Below are positions 53,425-62,536 of a stretch of DNA of 64,000 nucleotides, one piece after another; within the stretch, counting starts at the first letter, position 1, and each line of letters begins with the position of its first letter. The DNA is taken from the NCBI RefSeq assembly GCF_050859025.1, contig NZ_CP138200.1:1798001-1862000 (forward strand), read 5' to 3'. Below the pieces are notes generated by a model. The model had not been told where the DNA came from. It made no database searches and was given only the letters and a program-made list of their open reading frames with translations. Position numbers and translations under genes: made by a program. The stretch is from Wukongibacter sp050859025. GTDB taxonomy: Bacteria; Bacillota; Clostridia; Peptostreptococcales; Caminicellaceae.

Positions 53425-54741
53425 ATGCAGATGACAAAGAAACGAGGCTCCTTGTTAGTAAGATGGTGGTTCACAATAAAAATGGCTTTACATGGGATTT
53501 TAGCAAATCCACTTCGTTCTGCCCTCACTATACTTGGAGTGGCAATAGGAGTTGCCTCCGTTGTAAGCTTAATGGGCATTGGAGAAGGGGCACGAAGAGC
53601 AGTAGTAGAGCAGTTTGAAAGTTTAGGAGCTAATGTAATCACTATTACAGCCCATGACCCTACAGTAGAATTTGAACCTGAATATAGTCAAGAATTAGTT
53701 GAAAGGGTCCAGGGGCTTGAAGCGGCAACCCCTGTTGTAAATGATAATGTCTCTTTAAGATGGAGAAGAACTAGAGGAAAAATAAATATTTTAGGAGTAA
53801 ATAATGATTTTCCCTACATAAGGGATCATAAACTATCCACAGGCCATTTTTTTACGAGCCTACATGTAAAGCAAAGATCACCAGTAGTAGTTTTGGGATA
53901 CAATGTTGCCATTAGTCTTTTAGGTGGTAGAAATCCTGTAGGAAGATCGATAACTCTAAATGGACAGACCTACAGGATTATTGGAGTTCTTGAAGAAAAG
54001 GGAGCTGGAAAGGCAGAGGATATTGATAATAAGATAGTTATTCCATATACTTCAGCCTTGAAGATGGTTGAAAAGAGAACTGTCGAAGCTATATGGGGTA
54101 AAGCTGGATCAAAGCAGGAGGCTGATCTGTCAATTGTACAGCTTGGTAGAATTATAAAAAGAAGGCTAGGAATTGATGAAAAAGCACCTGCCTATAGTTC
54201 AGCTGGTGGCGAAGGTGGAGAAGAAGGTATGGAAGAAGAGGTTAGCCCTGAGCCGGAGTCCGAAGGTTCTAGTCCAGTACTGCCATCGGCCGGAGATGAT
54301 TTAATAACAATTACCAATTTAAATCAGCTTGTTCAGGAAGCCGATAAAGCAAATAGAGTTATGACTTTACTTCTTGGAGGGATTGCGGCGGTATCTCTGT
54401 TAGTAGGTGGACTGGGAATCATGAACATAATGCTTGTTTCAGTTACGGAGAGACGTACTGAGATAGGAGTTAGAAGGGCCTTAGGAGCGAAGCAGACGGA
54501 TCTACTGCTACAGTTTCTTTTAGAAGCCCTATACGTAAGTATAATAGGCTCTATAGCAGGTGTAACTGCAGGGGTTTGGGGTTTAAATATATTTGAAGGC
54601 CAAGGATTTCAAACAGCAGTAAGCTTTAAGGCTATAAAGATAGCAACGGTGGTAGCTTTATCATCAGGACTTCTTTTTGGAGTGTATCCTGCAATTTCAG
54701 CATCATCAGTGCCTCCTGTTGAAGCACTAAGAAGTCAATAA
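53425..54741 (+). CDS. MacB-type ABC transporter permease (FtsX family)
   Basis: 438 aa. N-terminal membrane helix (about residues 25-45; PLRSALTILGVAIGVASVVSL), a large extracytoplasmic domain (about 60-290, with an acidic stretch near 260), and three C-terminal helices including LLLGGIAAVSLLVGGLGIMN, with VTERRTEIGVRRALGAKQ and VPPVEALRSQ signature ends. AAAGGAGG precedes the ATG. Last gene of the three-gene efflux operon. Confidence 0.92.
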   Translation: MQMTKKRGSLLVRWWFTIKMALHGILANPLRSALTILGVAIGVASVVSLMGIGEGARRAVVEQFESLGANVITITAHDPTVEFEPEYSQELVERVQGLEAATPVVNDNVSLRWRRTRGKINILGVNNDFPYIRDHKLSTGHFFTSLHVKQRSPVVVLGYNVAISLLGGRNPVGRSITLNGQTYRIIGVLEEKGAGKAEDIDNKIVIPYTSALKMVEKRTVEAIWGKAGSKQEADLSIVQLGRIIKRRLGIDEKAPAYSSAGGEGGEEGMEEEVSPEPESEGSSPVLPSAGDDLITITNLNQLVQEADKANRVMTLLLGGIAAVSLLVGGLGIMNIMLVSVTERRTEIGVRRALGAKQTDLLLQFLLEALYVSIIGSIAGVTAGVWGLNIFEGQGFQTAVSFKAIKIATVVALSSGLLFGVYPAISASSVPPVEALRSQ

Positions 54742-54771
54742 GCATAATTTAAAAAGGATTGAATCTTAAAC

Positions 54772-54811
54772 AAGACCTGATAGAAGTAATATAATCAGGT
54801 CTTATTTTTTT
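54772..54811 (+). terminator. Strong rho-independent terminator
   Basis: AAGACCTGAT pairs exactly with ATCAGGTCTT, then ATTTTTTT, closing the efflux operon. Confidence 0.92.
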
Positions 54812-54942
54812 GTGAAAATAGATATATTTCAATTAATATTTGTTATTGAATAATTCCTATTTTTTGGAGATAATTGAAATAGTAATGATATAGATTTACT
54901 GTTTATAGGTGGTGCTTTTTAACTTTACTATAGAAAGGAGGT

Positions 54943-56214
54943 GTGGCTCTGAATCTTAAAAGAAAACGTTTAGAAAATATATTAGCTATTTGTGTTGTAA
55001 CTGTTTTTATGGGACAGGTTTACATTAGTCCCTTTTCCCAATGGTTTAGGTTTTCCCTTGCTGTACTTATTTTGTCTTTATTACTCATATACTTCAAAGA
55101 TGTATCTGTAATGGCAGTATCATCTAGTATAGCCATATTAATGTTTTTGTTTAGGAGTTTTATACACTTCATAGGAAATAATGATATAACATTTTTCAAA
55201 ACACTTTTCCACTATGTACCTGTAGCCATGTTTTATCTCATATATGGACTGCTTTTTAAGATTTTAAATATAAGAAATAAGTTGGATAGGCCTATAGTTT
55301 TTATTCTATATCTATGGATATGTGATAGCGTTGGAAATATGTCAGAGGCCATTCTAAGAAGTTTCTGGATCGATGTAGACTTTGATAGGGTAATATTGCT
55401 TATTATTCTTGTTGGACTTTTAAGATCCCTTATTACATGTTTTATTTATCAGATAATACTATATTATAAAAATAGCTTTGAGAGGGAACAAAAAGAAAAC
55501 AAGTTTAGGGAATTGCTATTATTTACTGCAAGGCTGAAAACTGAGCTCTTTTTTCTGAAAAAATCAATGGTTGATATTGAGGATATGATGGAAAAGAGCT
55601 ATGAATTATATGAGGAATTAGAGGAACCAAGATTACAAGATAAGGCATTAAACATATCAAAAAATATTCATGAAATAAAAAAGGACTATTTAAGAGTAGT
55701 TCTTGGCATGGAAAAGACACTTTCTGAGGAAAATGAAAATCTGCATATGAGTATAAAAGATATCTTTAAGATAATTAAGGATAATACATATAAGCTTATT
55801 GATCTAGGTAATAAGAATATCTCCCTTGAATTTAGTATTAAGCATAATTTTAAAACAAGCGATTTCTATCCATTAATATCTATTCTTAATAATCTAATAA
55901 TAAACGCAATTGATGCTATTGAATCAGAAGGAAGTATTGTAGTTGAAGAAAGTATGAGTGGAAAGAACTATATATTTAGGATTACAGATAATGGAACGGG
56001 AATCGAAGAAGATGATATAGATTTAATATTTGAACCTGGCTTTACTACAAAGTTTGATAAAACAACGGGTAAAATGTCAACAGGAATAGGCCTATCTCAC
56101 GTGAAACATATAGTTGAGAGCCATTATAATGGTAAAATTTATCTTAAGGATGTAGAAGAAAATACTACTCTATTTGAAGTGAAGATTCCTGCCCCAGAGA
56201 TTGAAAGGAGGTAA
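54943..56214 (+). CDS. Sensor histidine kinase (GlnK-like)
   Basis: 423 aa. About six N-terminal hydrophobic segments (to about residue 180), a coiled-coil linker, a short phospho-acceptor region with His in NIHEIKKDYLRVV, and an ATPase domain with LNNLIINAIDAI (N box), ITDNGTGIEEDD (G1) and TGIGLSHVKHIVESH (G2). The partner regulator downstream belongs to the GlnL/YcbB group, and a glutamate-type symporter follows, so glutamine or glutamate sensing is likely. The GTG at 54943 lies very close to AAGGAGG; a start a few codons later is possible. Confidence 0.85.
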   Translation: MALNLKRKRLENILAICVVTVFMGQVYISPFSQWFRFSLAVLILSLLLIYFKDVSVMAVSSSIAILMFLFRSFIHFIGNNDITFFKTLFHYVPVAMFYLIYGLLFKILNIRNKLDRPIVFILYLWICDSVGNMSEAILRSFWIDVDFDRVILLIILVGLLRSLITCFIYQIILYYKNSFEREQKENKFRELLLFTARLKTELFFLKKSMVDIEDMMEKSYELYEELEEPRLQDKALNISKNIHEIKKDYLRVVLGMEKTLSEENENLHMSIKDIFKIIKDNTYKLIDLGNKNISLEFSIKHNFKTSDFYPLISILNNLIINAIDAIESEGSIVVEESMSGKNYIFRITDNGTGIEEDDIDLIFEPGFTTKFDKTTGKMSTGIGLSHVKHIVESHYNGKIYLKDVEENTTLFEVKIPAPEIERR

Positions 56215-56222
56215 AGATTCTA

Positions 56223-57125
56223 TTGAGTATAGACTTTTATATTATTGAGGACGATAAGGTAGTTCAAAATATCTTAAATAGAATAATAGTAAAAAATAAT
56301 CTAGGTGACATTGTAGGAAGTTCCAATAATGGGATGAAGGCTATAGATGATATAAAAAGATTCAATCCACATATTGTTCTAATAGACTTACTGCTACCTA
56401 AAATTGATGGTATAAAGATTGTATCAGCTATTAAAGAAGCAGGATGTAAGGTACATTTTATAATGATATCTCAGGTTACGTCTAAGGAAATGATCGCAAA
56501 GGCATACAATGAAGGTATAGAATTTTTTATAAATAAACCAATAAATGTTATTGAGGTAATCTCCGTAATTGATAAGGTCAAAGAAAAAATAAGAATGTCT
56601 GAGGTTATTCAATCCTTTGAAAATGCCATAAAGGGTATTCAGAGCCTTAGTGAATATACTTCAAATAGGACTAGCAAAAAATATGGATACAAGGATAGAA
56701 TTGAAAAAGTTCTGGCTCAATTAGGCATCCTAGGAGAAGCTGGAACTAATGATATTGTAGAGATTATCCTATGGCTGATAGAGCAAGATGAAGATACTGA
56801 AAAAAGCATTAGAAAGTATAAGCTATCTGGATTATTTAAGCATTTAAATGATAGATATAATAAGGAGTACAATATTTCTAGCAATGTAGCGGCCATAGAA
56901 CAAAGAGTGAGAAGGGCAATAAGTAAAGCTCTAAAGAATGTCGCAAATCTTGGCGTAGAAGATTATGGTAACGAAGTATTTATAAAATATTCAAGCTCAT
57001 TATTTGATTTTAGAGAGGTAAGGAAACAAATGGATTTTGCAAGAGGTAAGTCAAATTTTCAAGGAAAGATTAGTGTAAAGAAGTTTATTGAGGGAATTAT
57101 TGTAACCATTAGGAATGAAATATAA
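56223..57125 (+). CDS. Response regulator of the GlnL/YcbB type
   Basis: 300 aa. A receiver domain (residues 1-120) with acidic pocket IIEDDK, phospho-acceptor Asp in VLIDLLLPKIDG, Ser in MISQ and Lys in INKP. It is followed by a YcbB-type DNA-binding domain with GYKDRIEKVLAQLGI, AAIEQRVRRAISKALKNVA and a C-terminal end without classical HTH features. TTG start 11 nt after AAGGAGG and 8 bp after the kinase gene. In Bacillus subtilis GlnK-GlnL controls glutamine use; the neighbouring symporter is a plausible target here. Confidence 0.87.
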   Translation: MSIDFYIIEDDKVVQNILNRIIVKNNLGDIVGSSNNGMKAIDDIKRFNPHIVLIDLLLPKIDGIKIVSAIKEAGCKVHFIMISQVTSKEMIAKAYNEGIEFFINKPINVIEVISVIDKVKEKIRMSEVIQSFENAIKGIQSLSEYTSNRTSKKYGYKDRIEKVLAQLGILGEAGTNDIVEIILWLIEQDEDTEKSIRKYKLSGLFKHLNDRYNKEYNISSNVAAIEQRVRRAISKALKNVANLGVEDYGNEVFIKYSSSLFDFREVRKQMDFARGKSNFQGKISVKKFIEGIIVTIRNEI

Positions 57126-57142
57126 AAATTTTATACGTGAAG

Positions 57143-57192
57143 GACTGGGGCTGCCTCATAAAGGTTTCTTATGAGACAGCCCCAGTCTTTTT
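57143..57192 (+). terminator. Strong rho-independent terminator
   Basis: GACTGGGGCTG-C-CTCATAA pairs with TTATGAG-A-CAGCCCCAGTC, followed by TTTTT. It separates the regulator pair from the symporter gene. Confidence 0.95.
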
Positions 57193-57380
57193 CATATTGA
57201 GTCGATTTCTCAAAGGAAATTTAAAGTAAAAACAAGGAGAGAGAAACTCTTAAATCTTTAATCTATTTATAATTTTTAGAATTTTCAAGTATTATTTGCT
57301 TTTATTCTGTCTGAATATGTAGGGGAAATGTTAATATAATGTAATGAATGATTAATAAAAAATAAAAGGAGGAATAAGCT

Positions 57381-58607
57381 TTGAAATTAACAACTAAAAT
57401 ACTTATTGGACTGTTGGCTGGTATTATTGTAGGACTCATTTTAGCTGGTAACCCAGCTATAGCAACTACGTTTATTAAACCATTTGGGACATTATTTATC
57501 AATCTTATTAAAATGATTATTGTACCATTAGTATTATCTTCACTAATTGTAGGTGCTGCAAGTATTGGAGATATTAGAGCCCTAGGTAGAATTGGTGGGA
57601 AGACAATAGGATACTATCTTATAACAACAGGGTTTGCAGTATCAATAGGACTTTTATTAGGTAATTTAGTTCATCCCGGTGCAGGATTAAGTATCCCTGT
57701 AAACGCAGAGGTTGCTGCAAAGGAAGCCCCATCTCTAATAACCACTTTATTAAATATTGTTCCTAAGAATCCATTAAAGGGGCTAGTTGAAGGAAACATG
57801 CTTCAGATAATAACCTTTGCAATTTTTCTTGGTATAGGGGCAACATCCATACCAGAAGAAAAGGGTAGACCGCTTATCAGTTTTTTTGACAGTTTAGCAG
57901 AGGTAATGTATAAGATAACAGCTTTAGTAATGGAATTAGCACCCATAGGTGTATTTGCTCTAATAACTCCAGTTGTTGCAACAAATGGTCCAGCTGTTCT
58001 TATACCATTGATTAAAGTGGTTACAGCGGTATATGTAGGATGTGCCCTACATGCTCTTATAGTATATTCTACAGCTATAAAGCTATTTAGTAAGATTAAT
58101 CCAAAGAAATTTTTCAAGGGAATACTACCAGCGGCTGTTACAGCTTTTAGTACTACAAGTAGTTCTGGAACCTTACCTGTAACAATAAAGTCAGTTAAGG
58201 AGAACTTAGGAGTATCAGATAGAATAGCAAGCTTTGTACTTCCATTAGGTGCAACAATAAATATGGATGGTACAGCATTATATCAAGGAGTATGTGCATT
58301 ATTTATAGCCCAAGTATACGGAATTGAGCTTACAATGGTTCAGCAGGGGATAATCATCCTTACCTCAACATTGGGATCAATAGGTACTGCAGGGGTTCCA
58401 GGTGGGGGCTTCATTATGCTTTCTATTGTTCTACAATCCGTTGGATTACCTCTTGAAGGCCTAGCCTTAATAGGTGGTATTGACAGAGTATTAGATATGG
58501 CAAGAACTTCAGTAAATGTTATTGGAGATACTTCAGCAGCAGTTATTGTGGCAGCTTCAGAGAAGGAGATAGACTATGATGTACAAAATCTAACCAAAAA
58601 TGTTTAA
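57381..58607 (+). CDS. Dicarboxylate/amino acid:cation symporter (GltP/DctA family)
   Basis: 408 aa. Membrane transporter of the DAACS family moving glutamate, aspartate or C4-dicarboxylates with Na+ or H+. The hallmarks are the serine-rich hairpin TTSSSGTLPVTI, the INMDGTALYQG motif, the second hairpin GTAGVPGGGFIML and DRVLDMARTSVNVIGD. TTG start after AAAGGAGG. It has its own promoter region after the upstream terminator. A complex hairpin lies downstream. Confidence 0.93.
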   Translation: MKLTTKILIGLLAGIIVGLILAGNPAIATTFIKPFGTLFINLIKMIIVPLVLSSLIVGAASIGDIRALGRIGGKTIGYYLITTGFAVSIGLLLGNLVHPGAGLSIPVNAEVAAKEAPSLITTLLNIVPKNPLKGLVEGNMLQIITFAIFLGIGATSIPEEKGRPLISFFDSLAEVMYKITALVMELAPIGVFALITPVVATNGPAVLIPLIKVVTAVYVGCALHALIVYSTAIKLFSKINPKKFFKGILPAAVTAFSTTSSSGTLPVTIKSVKENLGVSDRIASFVLPLGATINMDGTALYQGVCALFIAQVYGIELTMVQQGIIILTSTLGSIGTAGVPGGGFIMLSIVLQSVGLPLEGLALIGGIDRVLDMARTSVNVIGDTSAAVIVAASEKEIDYDVQNLTKNV

Positions 58608-58613
58608 AAATTA

Positions 58614-58747
58614 GAAAGAGATGTTTTCAGAATGAAGAACTTCTGTAGCATTTGAAATTTCAGGGATTTGATACGTACACTAGTGTTATCTATACAACTG
58701 AAATTTCAAAGCCTTGGGCTTCATTAATTCTGAAACCTCTCTTTTTA
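58614..58747 (+). terminator. Large nested hairpin ending in T run
   Basis: AGAGATGTTTTCAGAAT near 58617 pairs with ATTCTGAAACCTCTCT near 58740, and inside it TGAAATTTCA occurs twice as a self-complementary arm. The outer stem ends in TTTTTATAA, so the whole acts as a terminator of the symporter transcript, possibly also in the other direction for the convergent gene. Confidence 0.6.
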
Positions 58748-58807
58748 TAATGTAGATGAAACTCTCTATAAGATACTTTCAAATACTTAAAATCGTCAGT
58801 AAATTAT

Positions 58808-59509
58808 CTAGAACCAAAGAGACTTTACATACTGCTTTAGGCCATCAACATTTTTAATTGTAATGTGTCTATTTTGAATATCTATAAGATTATTTTCCTT
58901 AAAAAAATTTAACACATTTGTAACAGTGATTCGTGAACATCCTAAATACTTTGCCAATTCCTCATGGGTGTAGGTGTACCTATACTCAATAGTAGTATCG
59001 TTCTTTAGTTCCCCCTCCTGCATAGCGGCAAAACGTAACAAAGTACTTGCAAGCTTGCCTGTTGAATCGTTAAATTTATCATCGGCCATTTTAAGCATTA
59101 GTAAGCGATATTTTCTAGTAATACTATGGATGAAATATCTATAAATTTTTGGATACTTTTCTAATTCTCTTTCTAAAACATTACGACGTACAGAGCAAAC
59201 CACGCTATTAGCAATGGCCTTCATAAGAACGCAGGTCCTTAGTCCGTCGAAATAATCCATCTCCCCACCAATAGTACCCACGGGAAGTCTAAAAAAGCAT
59301 ATTTCATCACCATCACTACTATATAGAACCTCTTTTAAAGCTCCCTTTATAACTATATATATTTCATCGGCGTGAGGTGGGTTTATTTCTTCACCTTTCT
59401 TGTAGGCCTTTGATATACCTAGTTTTGATAAATGATTTAGGTAAAAAGAAGTCATTTCCTGCTGAAGTTCCAAATCAAATAACTCCCTATACAATAAGAA
59501 TCCCTCCAA
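58808..59509 (-). CDS. Crp/Fnr-family transcriptional regulator
   Basis: 233 aa. N-terminal cyclic-nucleotide-binding-like beta roll (IVIKGALKEVLYS, FFRLPVGTIGGEMDYF), a dimer helix, and a C-terminal HTH_Crp (YTHEELAKYLGCSRITVTNVLNFF). There is no N-terminal Fe-S cysteine cluster of the FNR kind. Start GTG/ATG region at 59509 (MEGFLLYRELF). It stands alone; effector unknown. Confidence 0.88.
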   Translation of the reverse strand: MEGFLLYRELFDLELQQEMTSFYLNHLSKLGISKAYKKGEEINPPHADEIYIVIKGALKEVLYSSDGDEICFFRLPVGTIGGEMDYFDGLRTCVLMKAIANSVVCSVRRNVLERELEKYPKIYRYFIHSITRKYRLLMLKMADDKFNDSTGKLASTLLRFAAMQEGELKNDTTIEYRYTYTHEELAKYLGCSRITVTNVLNFFKENNLIDIQNRHITIKNVDGLKQYVKSLWF

Positions 59510-59593
59510 GCTCTAAATAATACTATTATATCAGAATTTGGGAGGGGTTTATATGTGATAAAGAAAATCGTATATAGAAAGCACTTATAACTC

Positions 59594-59651
59594 TACATTT
59601 TGATTTATTAAATAGTCAATGCTTTAGATATACTTGATGAATCAAAATGTA
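59594..59651. repeat. Inverted repeat upstream of the Crp/Fnr gene
   Basis: TACATTTTGATT (59594-59605) is the exact complement of AATCAAAATGTA (59640-59651). It is about 85 bp upstream of the regulator start; it may be an RNA hairpin or two operator half-sites. Confidence 0.45.
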
Positions 59652-59729
59652 AAAATTTACTAAAACTTTTACGGTTTTGGTTTTACATTTAAGCCTTAGT
59701 AAAATAATATAAAGATTTAACCACTGAAA

Positions 59730-60116
59730 TTATTGTCTCCAGCTAAGCAATTTTTTTTCAATATAGGAAACACCTTGGTACATTAGACCTGCAAGAACTG
59801 CTAAAATCAATACGCTGGTCATAACTAGATCAAGCTTAAAAATTTGGCTTCCATATACTATGAGGTGTCCTATACCAGCTCTTGATACTAGAAACTCTCC
59901 AACAATAACACCAACCCATGATAGTCCAACATTTATTTTTAGTGCGTTGATTATAGTAGGTATGCTTGCCGGAATAATTACCTTTTGTAATATCTGATAC
60001 TTAGTTGCACCAAAGGTTTGAAGCATTTTGATTTTGTCTTCTTCAACTTCCTTGAAGCCACCGTATACACCTAAAATAGTAACTACTAAGGATACGGTCA
60101 ATGTCTTTTGTAACAA
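59730..60116 (-). pseudogene. ABC transporter permease (SsuC/TauC-type), 3' fragment
   Basis: 128 codons match only the second half of a nitrate/sulfonate/taurine-type permease: the coupling helix KMLQTFGATKYQILQKVIIPASIP, then INVGLSWVGVIVGEFL and two further membrane segments. Full-length relatives have about 250 residues. The TTG at 60116 is not a natural start. The 5' half has been lost and the next gene begins 20 bp away, so this is a deletion remnant. No binding protein or ATPase is nearby. Confidence 0.8.
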
Positions 60117-60135
60117 GTAAAAAGCCTAACCTCTC

Positions 60136-60681
60136 TTAACGAATTTCTACAACTGTCTCTTCAAATATATAAAGTGCAGCGTAGGAGGTCGTTATTCCTA
60201 AGATAATCCCGGCTAAAACATCTGAGGGATAGTGAACTAATAGATATACTCTCGAAATAGCTATTAAAAAAGCTAAAAGGATTAGTATAGCCTTATGATG
60301 TGAATGTTCAATCATTTTTATAATTACCCAGATTGTAGAAAAACCCGATAATGCATGACCTGAAGGGAATGAATATGACATAGGTTGAGGAATGCATATA
60401 TCCAAATGCTCCAATTCAACAAAGGGCCTAGGACGTGAAACCAAAGGCTTTAGAATTTGAACGCCTATTAGTCTGCTTAGTAGAAAGGACATAGCAGCTA
60501 TACATGCTATTTTTCTATATTTTTCAGATAAAAACATAAAAACAATTAAAATAATCCAAATAAAACCATAATCGCCAATAGCACTCATAAAGGCCATTAT
60601 ACTACTTGCTGTTTCATGCTGTAAATTGTAATAAATGAAGTTAATGATTGACTTATCAACTTGTTGTATAAATTCTAACAT
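60136..60681 (-). CDS. PAP2-family membrane phosphatase
   Basis: 181 aa with about five membrane helices. Phosphatase motifs: KPLVSRPRPF, PSGHALSGFS and SRVYLLVHYPSDVLAG, which hold the catalytic His and Arg residues. Likely acts on undecaprenyl diphosphate or another lipid phosphate at the outer membrane face. ATG with AGGAGG upstream. Stands alone. Confidence 0.9.
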   Translation of the reverse strand: MLEFIQQVDKSIINFIYYNLQHETASSIMAFMSAIGDYGFIWIILIVFMFLSEKYRKIACIAAMSFLLSRLIGVQILKPLVSRPRPFVELEHLDICIPQPMSYSFPSGHALSGFSTIWVIIKMIEHSHHKAILILLAFLIAISRVYLLVHYPSDVLAGIILGITTSYAALYIFEETVVEIR

Positions 60682-60824
60682 TATATATACCTCCTTTATA
60701 TAAATAAGTATATTCTTTTAGAAAAGGAACCATAACAAAATAAAGAAAATATACAATTATATGGAAAAAATGATCGAATAGAAGCTCGATGATATCAAAA
60801 CCCTGTATTTTGGTCAAATTTAAA

Positions 60825-60849
60825 GAAGCCGCATGTTTACTGCGGCTTC
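60825..60849 (-). terminator. Hairpin after the serine recombinase region
   Basis: GAAGCCGCA pairs exactly with TGCGGCTTC around TGTTTAC. On the minus strand it is followed by TTTAAATTT. Confidence 0.7.
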
Positions 60850-60932
60850 TCGAAATTATGATTCTTTTGTTTTTCCTGCTTTTTAGCTATTCGTATGGTG
60901 ATTTCCAACAATAGTTTGTATAAATCTTCCAT
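60837..60932 (-). CDS. Possible small protein (31 aa) after the recombinase
   Basis: Frame beginning MEDLYKLLLEITIRIAKKQ, 18 bp after the recombinase stop, with no clear ribosome site. Its end runs into the terminator hairpin. A coupled short helix or chance. Confidence 0.25.
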   Translation of the reverse strand: MEDLYKLLLEITIRIAKKQEKQKNHNFEKPQ

Positions 60933-60950
60933 ACTAGAGTATATTCATAT

Positions 60951-62372
60951 CTAGATATTCCATTCTATTTTTACTGAGTCTGTAATAACTATTTTCTTAA
61001 TAAGCTTATTAAGTATTAATTTCTTTTCATCGATTGTAGCTTCACCCCATATCAAATTAAAGCAATTGAAAATAGTCAATAAGGTATTTAATGGAATTTG
61101 GCTATCTCTATGATTTTGATTAGACAAGTGCTTTTTAATAATTTCTTCCAAAGTGTGTTTTTCCTTATATAATGCCCCTATTCTTTGGGAAATATGGTCA
61201 AAGGGTATTTTGTCTAGTTGGAATAAAGTCATAAGCTTATCTATTTGTTTTTGTATATTAAGTACTTTATTCTCTAGTATGTTTACCTCTTTAAATCCAT
61301 TGATTTGAGTATTGTTGTAAGAGCTATGATATTCATCAATGAATTTATTCCTATCGAATTTATACTTTTTAACCTGATCTAGGACAATTTTTTCAAGGTC
61401 ATACATATTCCAATAGTGACCCTTGCAGTCGGGGTCCTTTACCATGTGTAAAGGAGCTTTCGAAACAGAATAACATACGTAATAATAAAATCTCTTTCCC
61501 TTTTTTCCTGTGGTAGAGAAGGAGGCCTTTAATCTCGCACCACAGTAACCGCACCACATTAGACCTCCTAGTAGGTACTTTGAATTAGTTCTTCTTGGTC
61601 TAGATCTAGATTTAATTATTTCTTGAATATTGTTAAATTCTTTTTCTGAAATAATCGCTTTATGATTTCCTCTAAAGATATCATCTTTATAATGAACCAT
61701 ACCTATATAAATAGGATTTGAAAGGATTCTAGAAATACTTCTACCTTTCCAATTTCCGTACTTTGTTTTATAACCCATTTCATTTAAAATTTCAGCAGTT
61801 TTATTTTGTCCATGATTTCTATAAAGGTCAAAGGCCTTTCTTATTTGTATAGCTTCAAATTCATTTATTATCAATTTGCCATCAATTAAATCGTAGCCTA
61901 TGGGAGCTGGACCCCCGTTCCAGTGACCCTCCTTAGCCCTACGTTCTTTGCCAAGCTTAGTCCTTTCTATGATGGTTTCTCTTTCAAGCTGTGCAAAGAC
62001 AGCCAATATGCCAATCATCGCCTTGCCAAAGGCAGAAGAGGTATCAAAGCTCTCCATAATAGAAACAAAATTTATGTTATTAGCTAAGAACTTTTCTTCA
62101 ACGAGATATAGTATATCTTTTTGACTTCTTGACAGCCTATCGAGCTTATATACTAGGATAATGTCAATATTTTTAAGGGAACTCAGCAGTCTTTGGAGTT
62201 GTGGTCTATCCATGTTGGTTCCAGAGAAACCACCATCGACGTAGATGTCCTCAATAGACCAATCCTTCAAGCTACAAAAGGATATGAGTTTATCTCTTTG
62301 GGCGTCAATAGAATACCCCTCTAAAGCTTGTTCTTGAGTACTTACACGAATATAAAGTGCAGCTCTTTTCAT
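60951..62372 (-). CDS. Large serine recombinase
   Basis: 473 aa. Resolvase N-terminal domain with catalytic Ser11 in YIRVSTQEQ and YKLDRLSRS; a recombinase domain (about 165-250, with GYKTKYGNWKGRSISRILSNPIY shape); a zinc ribbon with GLMWCGYCGARLK and the later YYYVCYS and DPDC; a coiled coil (about 365-415). These enzymes integrate or excise phages, transposons or the skin-type elements of spore formers. No flanking phage genes or obvious att duplication are seen; an orphan or a sporulation-type recombinase is possible. Confidence 0.92.
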   Translation of the reverse strand: MKRAALYIRVSTQEQALEGYSIDAQRDKLISFCSLKDWSIEDIYVDGGFSGTNMDRPQLQRLLSSLKNIDIILVYKLDRLSRSQKDILYLVEEKFLANNINFVSIMESFDTSSAFGKAMIGILAVFAQLERETIIERTKLGKERRAKEGHWNGGPAPIGYDLIDGKLIINEFEAIQIRKAFDLYRNHGQNKTAEILNEMGYKTKYGNWKGRSISRILSNPIYIGMVHYKDDIFRGNHKAIISEKEFNNIQEIIKSRSRPRRTNSKYLLGGLMWCGYCGARLKASFSTTGKKGKRFYYYVCYSVSKAPLHMVKDPDCKGHYWNMYDLEKIVLDQVKKYKFDRNKFIDEYHSSYNNTQINGFKEVNILENKVLNIQKQIDKLMTLFQLDKIPFDHISQRIGALYKEKHTLEEIIKKHLSNQNHRDSQIPLNTLLTIFNCFNLIWGEATIDEKKLILNKLIKKIVITDSVKIEWNI

Positions 62373-62536
62373 TACATCACCTTTGAAATAGTCATAATTA
62401 ATATATGTATATGAAAAGAGATAGATTTTTTATGACATAGAAGGAGCTATAGTCTATGTTTATTAGTAATATTTTTTCTTACTTTGTAAGATGATATATA
62501 TCATGCTTTATAGGTGCTAAGGAGAGATTTACTAGA

